Numbered from the stretch's first letter, positions 27,681-37,179 are shown. The stretch is DNA of 64,000 nucleotides from JAGQPD01 sp020426865 (GCA_041399065.1 JAWKTN010000002.1:868001-932000); one strand, 5' to 3'. The notes: generated from the letters alone by a model not told the origin. Program-made: numbers and translations.

Positions 27681-29837
27681 TCATGGATATCGACCGTCAT
27701 CATCTCGATACGGTCGTCCTTGTCGGTATAACTCGAGCCTTTGACTCAACGATCTAGCCGCATCGGAATCGGGTTGTACGAGCCTGCGGAGTGCGGTCTC
27801 CAGCATGTTTACGGCAGTGGGATAGCTACCGGTTTCCGCGTATGCGGCAGCGGCGACATCGATAAGCACGAGATGCGACGTTTTCAATCTTGCCTGTTGG
27901 CGACGGCAAATGTCAAGCGCCGCAGGGCCATCCCGCAACTCGTCGGCAGGACTAGTAGCCAGGATCCATGCCAGCGCCAACGCCGATGCCAGGTCTTCTT
28001 CGTTCGCCGCGGCAACACGCAGATGAGGAACCGCGTCCTCGAACTTGCCCACCTCGAGAAGTGCACGAGCAAGTTGTGCCCGAATCTCCAGCTGGTCGGG
28101 GACGGCCGCGGCGACGAACTGCAAGGAAGAAACGGCGGCTGCGAAATCGCCGTCTGCCACGAGAGCAGCCGCTAGTTTCGCTCGAGTCGATACGGAGTCC
28201 GGCTGGCTGTCAGCGGCAGACCGAAAATGTCGAATCGCCCCTTTCACGTCACCACGTCGCAGACAGAGTTCGCCCGACTCGAGATGGGCATCTGCGTAAT
28301 CCGGCTGGGCCTGCAGCGCGGTCGTCAGGTAATCTTGTGCATCATCATGCTGATTTGCCGCGATCAAGGTCCGTGCCAAATCAACATTCGCCATGGCGAA
28401 TTGCCGGTTCCATTCACGCTGCTGTTCCGCCGATCCGACCTCGTTTCGTTGCCGTTCGAGAAACGCCGTGTCAAGTTTCAAATACTGCGCAGCGTCCTGC
28501 TCAAATCCTCGTTCTCGAAACGCACGGGCGACGGTCCGCAATAACAGCTGCCGAGGTGGGTGCAACCATCGGCCTGGCAGCGGAACGGCCAAGTCACGTC
28601 GCTGCGCCGGAGTGGCGTCCAGCTGATCGAGATCCTGCCGCAGCTGTTCGACGGAAACAGACGTATGGTACACGACGGCAAGTTGACCATGGCGATCAAC
28701 CAGATAGCTGGCTGGTAACGTAACGCCTGGCTGCTGATTGAAGATCAACGACTCGACAATCGCCAACTTGTCAAGAATCTCGCGAGTCGCCATGCCTGCT
28801 GGCCATGGAAATCGCATCCGTTGCAGCACGCGTGAGGCATCGGCAGCCTGCGTATCATGTGCGGTGTCCAGTCCGTCGAGGGAAAGCGCGACAATGTTAA
28901 CGCTCGACGCCTGCAGCGCGCCAGCATCGTCAGTCCAATGTGATAACTCGGCCAAACATGGGGGACACCAGCTGGCCCAGAGGGTCAGCAGCGTCGGGGA
29001 ATCTTGCCATGAAAGTCGACGTGACTCGGATGTTTTACAATCGCGATATTCGATCGATGGCATCGGTATTCGATTCGACAAATAGGTGCGACGCACCACC
29101 GGCTCAGCCTGTTGCGACAGACCAACGTCGGCAGCCAGTTCGCCGACTTGCCCCCCACTCGATCGCTTCGGTGCCGCGTCCCCTTCTGTCAATTCGTAGC
29201 GACTGTTGGCAAGAACATCAAAATAGTCGTCGACGTGTCCCGACGGCCACAGTACGGAGACTCGACGGATTTCTCTACCCGCCTCGACCCCGAAATGCAA
29301 CCATTTGCTTGATTGCGAGAGATACCCGTCGCCGGCACGCAGCGTTTGGATCAACATCACTTCCGCGTCATCCTCTGGGAGTCCGCCGGTTTCGTTCCCC
29401 GTGGCGTCAGGAGGTCTCGGTGCGAGGATCACCGACACACGCGCGCCAATTGCGTCCCGATTTGACTGTGTCCCATGCAACCGCACGGCGAGGTATCCAT
29501 TGTGCGATCGTTCATTGGACAATGGACGCGTCGCTGACTCGCAGTCGTTGAGCATCAACCGCAGTCGCGGAGCACTACGGTTTCCCAACCACATATCGAT
29601 ATCGCCATCCTGATCCCAATCAACGAGACCTATCGTTCGGCCGTCGTCTTCGAAGTCCAATCCAGAGATCGCGGACACATTGGCAAACCGTGGCCCTCGA
29701 CAATTGAGAAACGCACAGTTCCGTTCGTGACCACTGAACGACTTTCCCTGTTGCAGCATTTCACGGGTGGCCTGCCACGCTGAACGATATGCGGCCAACT
29801 TGTCCTGCTCGGACGCCAAGGCGGGAGCTTGCGACAC
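27681..29837 (-). CDS. ASPIC/UnbV - thioredoxin (TlpA-like) - TPR protein; candidate C-terminal part of a selenoprotein
   Basis: A 718-residue open frame without a signal peptide. Residues ~50-90 hold a VCBS-like motif ('LVDWDQDGDIDMWLGN'). Residues ~112-215 form an ASPIC/UnbV domain ('RLHGTQSNRDAIGARVSV', 'GYLSQSSKWLHFGVEAGR'). Residues ~265-390 form a TlpA/thioredoxin-like domain with the redox motif CPPC at 291-294 ('TLWASWCPPCLAELSHW'). Residues ~480-710 are TPR-like. The possible start is GTG at 29837 with only a weak ribosome-binding site. The frame is exactly continuous with the upstream gene: the TGA of that gene and seven codons (S-F-V-W-R-Q-V) are all that separate them. Because UnbV domains normally follow VCBS repeats in one exported chain, I think it is the C-terminal half of a single protein. 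Confidence 0.8.
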   Translation of the reverse strand: MSQAPALASEQDKLAAYRSAWQATREMLQQGKSFSGHERNCAFLNCRGPRFANVSAISGLDFEDDGRTIGLVDWDQDGDIDMWLGNRSAPRLRLMLNDCESATRPLSNERSHNGYLAVRLHGTQSNRDAIGARVSVILAPRPPDATGNETGGLPEDDAEVMLIQTLRAGDGYLSQSSKWLHFGVEAGREIRRVSVLWPSGHVDDYFDVLANSRYELTEGDAAPKRSSGGQVGELAADVGLSQQAEPVVRRTYLSNRIPMPSIEYRDCKTSESRRLSWQDSPTLLTLWASWCPPCLAELSHWTDDAGALQASSVNIVALSLDGLDTAHDTQAADASRVLQRMRFPWPAGMATREILDKLAIVESLIFNQQPGVTLPASYLVDRHGQLAVVYHTSVSVEQLRQDLDQLDATPAQRRDLAVPLPGRWLHPPRQLLLRTVARAFRERGFEQDAAQYLKLDTAFLERQRNEVGSAEQQREWNRQFAMANVDLARTLIAANQHDDAQDYLTTALQAQPDYADAHLESGELCLRRGDVKGAIRHFRSAADSQPDSVSTRAKLAAALVADGDFAAAVSSLQFVAAAVPDQLEIRAQLARALLEVGKFEDAVPHLRVAAANEEDLASALALAWILATSPADELRDGPAALDICRRQQARLKTSHLVLIDVAAAAYAETGSYPTAVNMLETALRRLVQPDSDAARSLSQRLELYRQGRPYRDDDGRYP

Positions 29838-29858
29838 GACCTGCCGCCAGACAAAGCT
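29826..29858 (-). promoter_or_regulatory. SECIS-like stem-loop immediately 3' of an in-frame UGA
   Basis: On the coding strand the TGA (29861-29859) is followed by AGCTT, a 6-base bulge TGTCTG, GCGGC, a 7-base loop AGGTCGT, GTCGC and AAGCT. The lower stem AGCTT/AAGCT has 5 bp. The apical stem GCGGC/GTCGC has 5 bp, one of them G-U. The loop starts 17 bases after the UGA and contains GGU, like the AGGUC loop of the E. coli fdhF SECIS. The spacing and loop content fit the general bacterial SECIS pattern. This is a manual fold, so statistical support is unknown. Confidence 0.55.
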
Positions 29859-31817
29859 TCACAAGTCGTCTTTGTACTCGTTCGTCACAAAGCCATTGGC
29901 GACCATGATGTCCGCCCAGCCATCATTGTTGAAATCCGTGAAGACAGAAGACCACGCCCATCGTCCCATTTCCACAGCGGCGACCTCCGTGACGTCACGA
30001 AACGACTGCCTACCCTGCTGCGTAACTCCGGCGAATAGCGTGTTGCCACGTGCCATGTGCCGCAGCGATGCTACGCCCCCGTCTTTTTGCATGGTTTCAA
30101 AGCGAGCTTGATAGGTGACTCGATTGCCTGCGGCCGAAAACATATTGCCGACATAAATGTCCATGACACCGTCGCGATTGTAGTCCGCCCAACTGACGGA
30201 CATTCCGGCACCGTGATCGTCGACTCCCAACTGGGATGCAAGATCACGAAAGCGGCCACCGTCGTTCTCGTACAGATTGTCGCGTCCAAAGTCATTGGCG
30301 ACGTATAAGTCTTGATCGCCATCGTTATCAAAATCTTCCCAGGCGGCGGCCATGCTGAAGCGACTGTTGTTTTCGCCAAGTCCGACAAGGTCCGTAACAT
30401 CCGAGAATTGCCAATGGCCGTCGTTTCGCAATAGAATATTTCGCCCACCATTGTTGGCGTCGTGGTACGGAAACGGGAACGGAAGCCCACGACTGGCGGG
30501 ATCCTGCTTGCGCACGTTGTACCCGCAAACGTATATGTCCAAGTACCCGTCACGATCATAGTCGACAGCGGACAAGGACATGGAATCGGTAAGGGCCGTC
30601 ATCGACGTGCGCAACTGGAAATAACCGCGACCGTCGTTCTCGGCAAACTGAATGGCGGGATCAGCAGCGATCACCAGATCCTGGTCGCCGTCGTTGTCAA
30701 GGTCTACGATCAGAATCCCAGTCGAATCGTCCAGGAAGTCCACGCCACGTTCCGCCGACTCATCCCGAGCAGTACCGTCCGCCTGGTGAATGTAAAGACG
30801 ATTGGGCAAGCCCCCCGAGTCACACACGTAGAGATCCTCAAGACCGTCGTTGTTCACATCACCGACGGCCAACCCGTTATGACCGAATTGCCCCATGAAC
30901 TCACGCGTCAACTGGAATTGCCACTGCCGGATTCCCGTCATGATCTGGCGTGTAAAGTTCACGTTGGCACCAAGCGCCGCTACGGTCGCCTCTCGAAAGA
31001 TCACACTTCCCGTCACTTGCGATTCGCACTCCTCGTAGTCTAACACGCGGATCGACTCGATCAGCGGCCCAATCGCAGATGCATCGTTCTCGTTCCATAT
31101 CACTTGCCACACAGCAGTCTGCTGCCGGCGGAATTTACTCGAATTACAGCTGGCTTCGTAGCGTACTCGCGTCGCGAATCGCTGCTCCGGCAACGGTTCG
31201 ATGCGAAACAGCTTGAACTTCGCGTGCCGCTCGCCGGGGGCCCCAAGTGCCTCGTAGAGCCTGCGGAACTGTAGGCCTATGGGCTCCGACGCCCCGCGTA
31301 CCGGTTGCTTTGCTTCCGTTTCCGTTGGCATGCGCCGAACGGTAATTGCCGAGTCGCGGCACGTCAATGTAAGACCTTCTGGACACAGCGCAGCGCACTT
31401 CCCACCGCCTGCGACGACCTGGTCCACGACACCTTGCTCATCGAACGTCGGCCCCTGCAGTGCTCCCTGTAGCTTGGACAATTGATCCATGGCCCGAGAC
31501 GCAAGTTGCTCGGACCGCCAATCGTCTCGGTCAACGTCGACTTTCCGTGAGAGTTCCGTCACCGAATTGGCGGGACTCTTCGTTCCACCTTCAACGTCCG
31601 GCAAGCTCACCGGCGTCACGTCGGACACCGCCGGTGACCCAGAATCAACGTTGGCCGACGGTGTCTCCTTTTCGCCCGAGTCCATCGTTTCTCCGCGGTA
31701 CGAACAGGCTAGTTGCATGGCAATGACCACGGCGCCCGCCCAGGCCCAAGTTCGAGCCGCAAGAAACTGTTTCCCTGGAATCCGATCGACCACTCGCAAC
31801 CCCTTGTTTGGCACCAA
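29859..31817 (-). CDS. Exported VCBS-repeat protein; candidate N-terminal part of a UGA-readthrough selenoprotein
   Basis: A 652-residue frame that ends at a TGA. It has an N-terminal hydrophobic signal ('WAGAVVIAMQLACSYRG', possibly a lipoprotein with an atypical lipobox), a Ser/Pro/Asp-rich linker and a ~200-residue mixed domain. From residue ~300 come at least five VCBS motifs ('GDVNNDGLEDLYVCDSGG', 'DLDNDGDQDLVIAADP', 'DFDNDGDQDLYVANDFG', 'DYNRDGVMDIYVGNMFS', 'DFNNDGWADIMVANGF'). It stops right after 'TNEYKDDL', where homologous architectures would go on into a UnbV domain. That domain is present in the same frame after the TGA. The start may be TTG at 31817 or, better, the GTG at 31793, which follows AAGGGG. 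It is divergent from the CBM9-like gene at 31988. Confidence 0.85.
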   Translation of the reverse strand: MVPNKGLRVVDRIPGKQFLAARTWAWAGAVVIAMQLACSYRGETMDSGEKETPSANVDSGSPAVSDVTPVSLPDVEGGTKSPANSVTELSRKVDVDRDDWRSEQLASRAMDQLSKLQGALQGPTFDEQGVVDQVVAGGGKCAALCPEGLTLTCRDSAITVRRMPTETEAKQPVRGASEPIGLQFRRLYEALGAPGERHAKFKLFRIEPLPEQRFATRVRYEASCNSSKFRRQQTAVWQVIWNENDASAIGPLIESIRVLDYEECESQVTGSVIFREATVAALGANVNFTRQIMTGIRQWQFQLTREFMGQFGHNGLAVGDVNNDGLEDLYVCDSGGLPNRLYIHQADGTARDESAERGVDFLDDSTGILIVDLDNDGDQDLVIAADPAIQFAENDGRGYFQLRTSMTALTDSMSLSAVDYDRDGYLDIYVCGYNVRKQDPASRGLPFPFPYHDANNGGRNILLRNDGHWQFSDVTDLVGLGENNSRFSMAAAWEDFDNDGDQDLYVANDFGRDNLYENDGGRFRDLASQLGVDDHGAGMSVSWADYNRDGVMDIYVGNMFSAAGNRVTYQARFETMQKDGGVASLRHMARGNTLFAGVTQQGRQSFRDVTEVAAVEMGRWAWSSVFTDFNNDGWADIMVANGFVTNEYKDDL

Positions 31818-31987
31818 AATCCCACGGAAAGATCACCGCAGGAATTCAATAAAACTGCAACAAGTACAACAGAAAGTTCTTGCAAATGCAACTTGGAAAC
31901 GTTATTTTGATCCGCACGATTAGGCAAAACCTGTTCTCATCTGATGGCGTTTTCAGCTTTCCATATTGCTTTTTCGGAGGTGCTTCT

Positions 31988-33085
31988 ATGCAACGTAAAT
32001 GGTTAGTGCTCGGGGTCTTGTTATTGTCGCTTACCTGTCATCGCGCCAATGCGCAAGTCAGCGCGGAAATTGGAAAGGCGAGTGCCGCGCCCACGATTGA
32101 TGGCCTTGCCAACGATGCGATATGGGCCGACGCGACGGTTCACGACACGAGCGAGTTTTTTCCCGACAACGCTCCAGACAATGGCGCAGCGGATCTAGAC
32201 ATTCAATGGCGCGCGCTGTGGGATGACAATAACTTGTATTTCCTGGCGGAAATGACAGATGATCGGCTCGTCAACGATGACACAAGCATCTTTTTCTTCA
32301 ACGATTGGCAGGATGATAGTCTTGAGCTGTATATTGACGCTCAAGACCTGAACGTCCCCGATTATCAACCCGCGAATGCTCCCGACACACCAGCCTTCCA
32401 ATTAACGGTATTGTCGGGTGATGATCCCACAAAAGCTGCGGCGGTACGAGCTGCAGCCGGTCGCGGAGATGGTAATCCAACCACTTCATCATTCACACAC
32501 GGCATTAACTCCTATGCGGACGTCGATAGTGCAACGAAGTACCCACAGAACACCGACACTAGCACCTCGACTGTCGATGCCACAAACCCGAATAAGTGGA
32601 CATTCGAGGCAGCGATTCCCTGGACTTCGCTGTTCGACACGCCAGCAAACATCATCGCCACGCGTGACGGCGACTTCGGCTTTGGCGTGGCCTATAACGA
32701 CAACGACAACGAAACTGGACGGGACTCGCAATACATGTGGGCGACACCCACTTACGACTTGTGGATGCGCTCAGATACCATGCCCACTGTGAAGCTCGTA
32801 GACGGCGGTTCCCAAGGGCTGCTCGGTGACTACAACAAGAACGGCTCGGTGGACGCCGCGGACTATACCATTTGGAAAGACAACTTCGGTTCGTCGACCA
32901 ATTTGGATGCCGATGGCAACGGCAACGGCACGGTTGATGCCGCGGACTACACGGTGTGGAAGGATAATTTCGGTAACACCGCCGGTGCCGCGGCCGCCAT
33001 CGGCAGCGTTCCCGAACCGGCTAGTGCAGCACTACTACTGACACTGGCCCCTTGGCTTATCCGATTTTTTCGGCGGAGAAACTAG
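31988..33085 (+). CDS. Exported CBM9-like sugar-binding protein with dockerin repeats and PEP-CTERM anchor
   Basis: A ~365-residue secreted protein. It starts with a signal peptide (MQRKWLVLGVLLLSLTC, followed by HRANAQ). A CBM9/DOMON-like domain follows (residues ~25-260), with 'APTIDGLANDAIWADA', 'IQWRALWDDNNLYFLAEM', 'SLELYIDAQDLN' and 'WTFEAAIPWTSLF'. CBM9 domains bind reducing ends of polysaccharides. Two dockerin-type calcium loops ('GDYNKNGSVDAADYTIWKD', 'GNGNGTVDAADYTVWKD') and a VPEP C-terminus with a basic tail (FRRRN) complete the protein. The GGAGG ribosome-binding site before the ATG at 31988 fixes the start. It suggests polysaccharide-directed surface assembly. Confidence 0.87.
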   Translation: MQRKWLVLGVLLLSLTCHRANAQVSAEIGKASAAPTIDGLANDAIWADATVHDTSEFFPDNAPDNGAADLDIQWRALWDDNNLYFLAEMTDDRLVNDDTSIFFFNDWQDDSLELYIDAQDLNVPDYQPANAPDTPAFQLTVLSGDDPTKAAAVRAAAGRGDGNPTTSSFTHGINSYADVDSATKYPQNTDTSTSTVDATNPNKWTFEAAIPWTSLFDTPANIIATRDGDFGFGVAYNDNDNETGRDSQYMWATPTYDLWMRSDTMPTVKLVDGGSQGLLGDYNKNGSVDAADYTIWKDNFGSSTNLDADGNGNGTVDAADYTVWKDNFGNTAGAAAAIGSVPEPASAALLLTLAPWLIRFFRRRN

Positions 33086-33127
33086 CACCGTCGCGTTGAT
33101 TCACCAGCGTCCCGTGACTTGCGCGGC

Positions 33128-36100
33128 ATGATGGAAAACTTCATGGCCCGACGGCCATTGTCCAAGGCAGTCGGGCCGCTCTCATTGTTCACTCGCCCCC
33201 GGACAACGAACAACGTGTTCGCTCATCCTTCCCTCGCGATTTCGGCCACGTCCGTGATGCTGTTAGCCGGCGTTATCGCGGTGGCCACCATCGGCTGCCA
33301 GCGACAGCCGGCAGGTCCGTCCGGCGGCTCCACGGCCACAACAAATCAAACGCCACCACACGACACACAATTGTCGCACTCTATCCTGGACGACCGGGCG
33401 ATTTCGGATACCAACCGCGGCGTTGCCTTGATGGGACGCTTCGAATACGCTGCGGCGGCCGACGCTTTCGCCGGCGTTGTCAATCGGCTCCCAGCCTCCC
33501 CCGACGCGAAAGTGAATTTGGCAATCGCGATACTGAACCGGCAGCAAAACGAGGACTTGCTCCGGGCCCAATCGCTGGTCGCAGAAGTCCTGCAACAACA
33601 ACCTGATCATCTGAGAGCTCGGTATTGCAGCGCCCTGTTGGCCATGACTTCTGGAGACACACAAACGGCACTCCGTGACTTCCGCGACGTCGCTGATCGT
33701 GACCCAGATGATCCACATGCCGCCCATTTTCTGGCCCAGTTGCTGGAAGAAAGCGATCCGGAAGAATCGGTGAGGTTGTATCGCCGGGCTATCGAGATCG
33801 ATCCGTATCTACGCAGCAGTTACTATCGGTTGTTTCAGGTTTTGACGCGGCAAGGACGCAGCGAGGAGGCGCGGCCGTACCTAGAATCCTTCCAGCGTCT
33901 GGCCAACAATCCCCGCGGCCATCTGGCGGAAATCAAATACACGCGGATGGGTCGCAATGCCGAAACGCAAGTGTTGCCGTCCGCTGACGACAACGGCACC
34001 GTACACAGGAACGATTCAGGACCGTGGTTCGAACCTGCCCGGCCACTGGTCAATCCGTCGCCTCAAATTGCTTGGCAACTGCCTGGCGATCAAGCTCCCC
34101 CGTCCATTACTGCGTGCGACCTCAATCACGATGGCTTCCTCGACCTGCTGATTCCGAACGGATTGAACGACCCGGATATCGGCGCAACAAACGCAGTCTT
34201 GCTCGGCGACGCAAATCACCAATACTCGCTGGACCTCCACCACCCTCTGGCTACCATCGACCACGTGAGCGCGGCCGTTTGGGGTGACCACAACAACGAC
34301 GGACGAGTCGACGTGTTCCTCTGTCGAAACGGTCATGACTGCCTGATGGAGCAAGATAGGCACGGCAACTGGCAGGACATCGCAGCAGCAGCCAACGTGG
34401 CGGGCGAAAGCGTCACAACAGCGGACGCACTGTTCGTCGACGCCGATCATGACGGCGACCTCGACCTGCTATGCCGACACCAGGAACTCCCCTGGCAACT
34501 TTTTCACAACCTCCGCAACGGCGAGTATCAGGCAGCCGATCTACCAAACATCGAGGGGCTTCATCCAGACAATGTCGTACAATTGCTGGCATGTGACATC
34601 GATCAGGATCGCGATCTCGATCTGCTGGCAATCCATCGCAACTCGCCGCATGGCGTGTACGTGAATGATCGTCTTTGGAGCTACCGCGGTCTGCGCTGCG
34701 ATTCGGAGATCGCCGATATTCGCGCGGCGCTATGGGTTGATTTAGCCAGTACGGGCGGTGGCGAATTGGCGATCCTGGATGGGAATGGAGACCTCCATGC
34801 CTGCCGCGTGGCACTCGACACCGAATCAGCACACATTATCGATTCACGGCGGTTAGGTGCGGCCGTGAGTATCGACGACAACGTCGTTCCGCGATTGGCG
34901 GCACTCGATGTGACAGGCGATGGACAACAGGAACTGATCGTCTCGACCGATGGCGGTTGGGAAGTGCGTGATCGCAAAGGGATGACGATCGCGGCGCACT
35001 CGACCGCGGAGGGGGTAGCGGGGATGAAACTGGTCGCGTGGGCGCCGGTCGTGCTGCAGCCGGGCCAAGGGCCATCGGTCATTGCGGTCGACGACAAGGG
35101 CCTCCCCCATCTCTGGCAGCCGGGTGCTGGACGGGGAAAGTTTGCCAGCTTTTCGTTCACTGGCGGCGACGATCAAGCCAACGCCATGCGCAGCAATGCG
35201 TCCGGAATCGGAGCAACGGCGGCATTTCGCGTCGGGTCGCAATGGACGATCGCGCGCGTGGATCAAGCGACCTCCGGTCCAGGACAGAGCCTTCAGCCGC
35301 TGGCGATCGGCTTGGGCGAGCGACAGGCTGTTGACTTTGTGACAATCCAATGGCCGGATGGAGTTCTGCAGACGGAAATGAATCTGACGGCGGGTCAGCA
35401 TCACGTGATTGCGGAAACGCAACGTCAGTTGTCCAGTTGCCCGGTACTCTTCACCTGGGACGGAGAGCGTTATCGATTTGTCAGCGATCTTCTCGGTGTG
35501 GGGGGATTGGGATACTGGATCGCTCCCAACGAGTACTCAACACCTCGTCCGATGGAACGGTTCGTGATTCAGGCGGACCAGTTGTGCGTCGAGGAAGATC
35601 GATACGCGATCAAGATCCATGAACCGATGGAAGAAGTCTGTTATGTCGACCACGCCGAGCTGATGCAGATTGACCTGCCGCCGGGTTGGGAGCTGACGCT
35701 AGACGAACGGATGGGGATCTCGCCCCCTTTTCCGACAAGCAACGTGGTTTTCTTCAAGGATGGTTCGGTTCTTCTCCCGTCAGCGGCGCACAATGAACGT
35801 GGGGAAGACGTCTTGGCCGCCATTACTACAAGAGACAATGTTGCGGCACCTCCTAGCGAGCTGGATCGCAGATTCATTGGCCGGTTGTCGGGAGAGCACC
35901 AGTTGACACTCGAGTTCTCTCAGCCTCTCGACGACGATCAACGCCCCATGTTGTTGCTGATCGACGGCTGGATTGAATACCCCTACGCGCAGACGATGTT
36001 TGCCGCCTGGCAAGCCGGGGCGGATTATCGAGCGATCACGATCGAGGCGTCCGACGGAAACAATCAATGGCATTTGGTCTTTGATCAAATCGGCTATCCC

Positions 36101-36664
36101 GCCGGGATGCCAAGACAAATGTCCGTTCCGCTGCCGATTCTGCCGACAGGCACGCGGCGATTGCGATTGACGACGAATCAGGAGATTTACTACGACAGAA
36201 TCTCTCTCTGCAGGGCAGAACCATGTCCCAACGCACAACACGTCGAACTTGCCTTGCTGACTGCGGAAGTGAGAGAATCGGGGTTTCCACTCCGCACGAC
36301 CGGCAACCAGCGACTTCCGATGTTCGACTATCAAAAGCGTGTGCCGTTGTGGGATACGTGCCACTTGTCGGGCTACTATACCGAATTCGGAGACGCACGT
36401 GAGCTGATCGAACACAACGATCAGTGCTTGGCGATCTTTGGCCCAGGTGAGGAGTTGCATCTGGAGTTCACGGCCACCAGCGGCGAATTGCCCACGGGAT
36501 GGTCTCGTCGATATGTACTAACGGTGCATGGTTGGTGTAAGGACCACGATCTGTTTACCCAATCGGGTGACACAGTCACGCCTCTTCCCGAAAGCTCGCT
36601 CAATACAGACCGCCGAGATGACTTGCATCGCCGCTTCAATACTCGATTTCGCGCCGGCTTCTAA
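33128..36664 (+). CDS. Large exported TPR - VCBS - ASPIC/UnbV protein, probable lipoprotein
   Basis: About 1178 residues. A hydrophobic segment ends at 'VATIGCQRQ', compatible with a lipobox, after a ~50-residue N-terminal extension, so the true start may be one of the ATGs at 33128, 33131 or 33143. TPR units span residues ~100-270. VCBS motifs follow ('ACDLNHDGFLDLLIPNGL', 'WGDHNNDGRVDVFLCRNG', 'DADHDGDLDLLCRHQ'). A UnbV-like segment ('LAIGLGERQAVDFVTIQWPD') is followed by a ~350-residue C-terminal region containing 'YRFVSDLLGVGGLGYWIAP', which I do not recognise. The gene closes the VCBS/UnbV island of the window. Its last codons overlap the stop of the convergent gene. Confidence 0.85.
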   Translation: MMENFMARRPLSKAVGPLSLFTRPRTTNNVFAHPSLAISATSVMLLAGVIAVATIGCQRQPAGPSGGSTATTNQTPPHDTQLSHSILDDRAISDTNRGVALMGRFEYAAAADAFAGVVNRLPASPDAKVNLAIAILNRQQNEDLLRAQSLVAEVLQQQPDHLRARYCSALLAMTSGDTQTALRDFRDVADRDPDDPHAAHFLAQLLEESDPEESVRLYRRAIEIDPYLRSSYYRLFQVLTRQGRSEEARPYLESFQRLANNPRGHLAEIKYTRMGRNAETQVLPSADDNGTVHRNDSGPWFEPARPLVNPSPQIAWQLPGDQAPPSITACDLNHDGFLDLLIPNGLNDPDIGATNAVLLGDANHQYSLDLHHPLATIDHVSAAVWGDHNNDGRVDVFLCRNGHDCLMEQDRHGNWQDIAAAANVAGESVTTADALFVDADHDGDLDLLCRHQELPWQLFHNLRNGEYQAADLPNIEGLHPDNVVQLLACDIDQDRDLDLLAIHRNSPHGVYVNDRLWSYRGLRCDSEIADIRAALWVDLASTGGGELAILDGNGDLHACRVALDTESAHIIDSRRLGAAVSIDDNVVPRLAALDVTGDGQQELIVSTDGGWEVRDRKGMTIAAHSTAEGVAGMKLVAWAPVVLQPGQGPSVIAVDDKGLPHLWQPGAGRGKFASFSFTGGDDQANAMRSNASGIGATAAFRVGSQWTIARVDQATSGPGQSLQPLAIGLGERQAVDFVTIQWPDGVLQTEMNLTAGQHHVIAETQRQLSSCPVLFTWDGERYRFVSDLLGVGGLGYWIAPNEYSTPRPMERFVIQADQLCVEEDRYAIKIHEPMEEVCYVDHAELMQIDLPPGWELTLDERMGISPPFPTSNVVFFKDGSVLLPSAAHNERGEDVLAAITTRDNVAAPPSELDRRFIGRLSGEHQLTLEFSQPLDDDQRPMLLLIDGWIEYPYAQTMFAAWQAGADYRAITIEASDGNNQWHLVFDQIGYPAGMPRQMSVPLPILPTGTRRLRLTTNQEIYYDRISLCRAEPCPNAQHVELALLTAEVRESGFPLRTTGNQRLPMFDYQKRVPLWDTCHLSGYYTEFGDARELIEHNDQCLAIFGPGEELHLEFTATSGELPTGWSRRYVLTVHGWCKDHDLFTQSGDTVTPLPESSLNTDRRDDLHRRFNTRFRAGF

Positions 36665-37179
36665 AGTGCTTCATCGGGATCAACATGACTGCGGGCTTCG
36701 AGAAATTGCTCCGCAAAGAACTCGCGGAATCCGTCAGCCACGTTCAACCTCAGCCACTGTCGTGGCGAGCCGTCGGAAGTGGAACGAGCCAGGCAGCCGG
36801 TCGTGGAATTAAAGTACAGGGCTGCTTGTTGCGAATCCTCAGAGAAAACCAATCGGTAATCACCCGAGGACGATGGATCGTCCGCTTGATTGGCGAGTCG
36901 TGCCGCATCCGCCGGCCAATCATAAGTCGCGTCAACCAGCAGTGCATGGCGCAGATGCGAGAGTCCGGGAACGTCTCCAATATCGCGGTGCGAAAGTACG
37001 GCTCCGTCGGCAGATATTCGTTCAAGGCGTACTGAGGACCCGCGTTGTATCAATCGGATTGCGTCGGTTCCCCAGTATGCCAAGGCTTGATCTTGCAAAT
37101 GGATACGAAACCACCAAGCGAAACACCCGGCCACGACCGCCAGAACCAAGATTGTCACGATCGTCAGTTTTCCCCGCAT
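36661..37179 (-). CDS. Hypothetical membrane-anchored protein
   Basis: A 172-residue protein with an N-terminal membrane helix (residues ~5-25, 'TIVTILVLAVVAGCFAWWF'), possibly a signal anchor, and a soluble domain without a recognisable motif. Its stop overlaps the end of the convergent VCBS gene by 4 bases. The composition and length look like a real planctomycete hypothetical. Function unknown. Confidence 0.65.
   Translation of the reverse strand: MRGKLTIVTILVLAVVAGCFAWWFRIHLQDQALAYWGTDAIRLIQRGSSVRLERISADGAVLSHRDIGDVPGLSHLRHALLVDATYDWPADAARLANQADDPSSSGDYRLVFSEDSQQAALYFNSTTGCLARSTSDGSPRQWLRLNVADGFREFFAEQFLEARSHVDPDEAL

Noticed and set aside
29837..29861. Simple explanation of two independent genes with a GTG start at 29837
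   Set aside because: Not fully excluded, but less likely: exact frame continuity, no signal peptide on the second protein, a poor ribosome-binding site, and domain order that fits one exported polypeptide.
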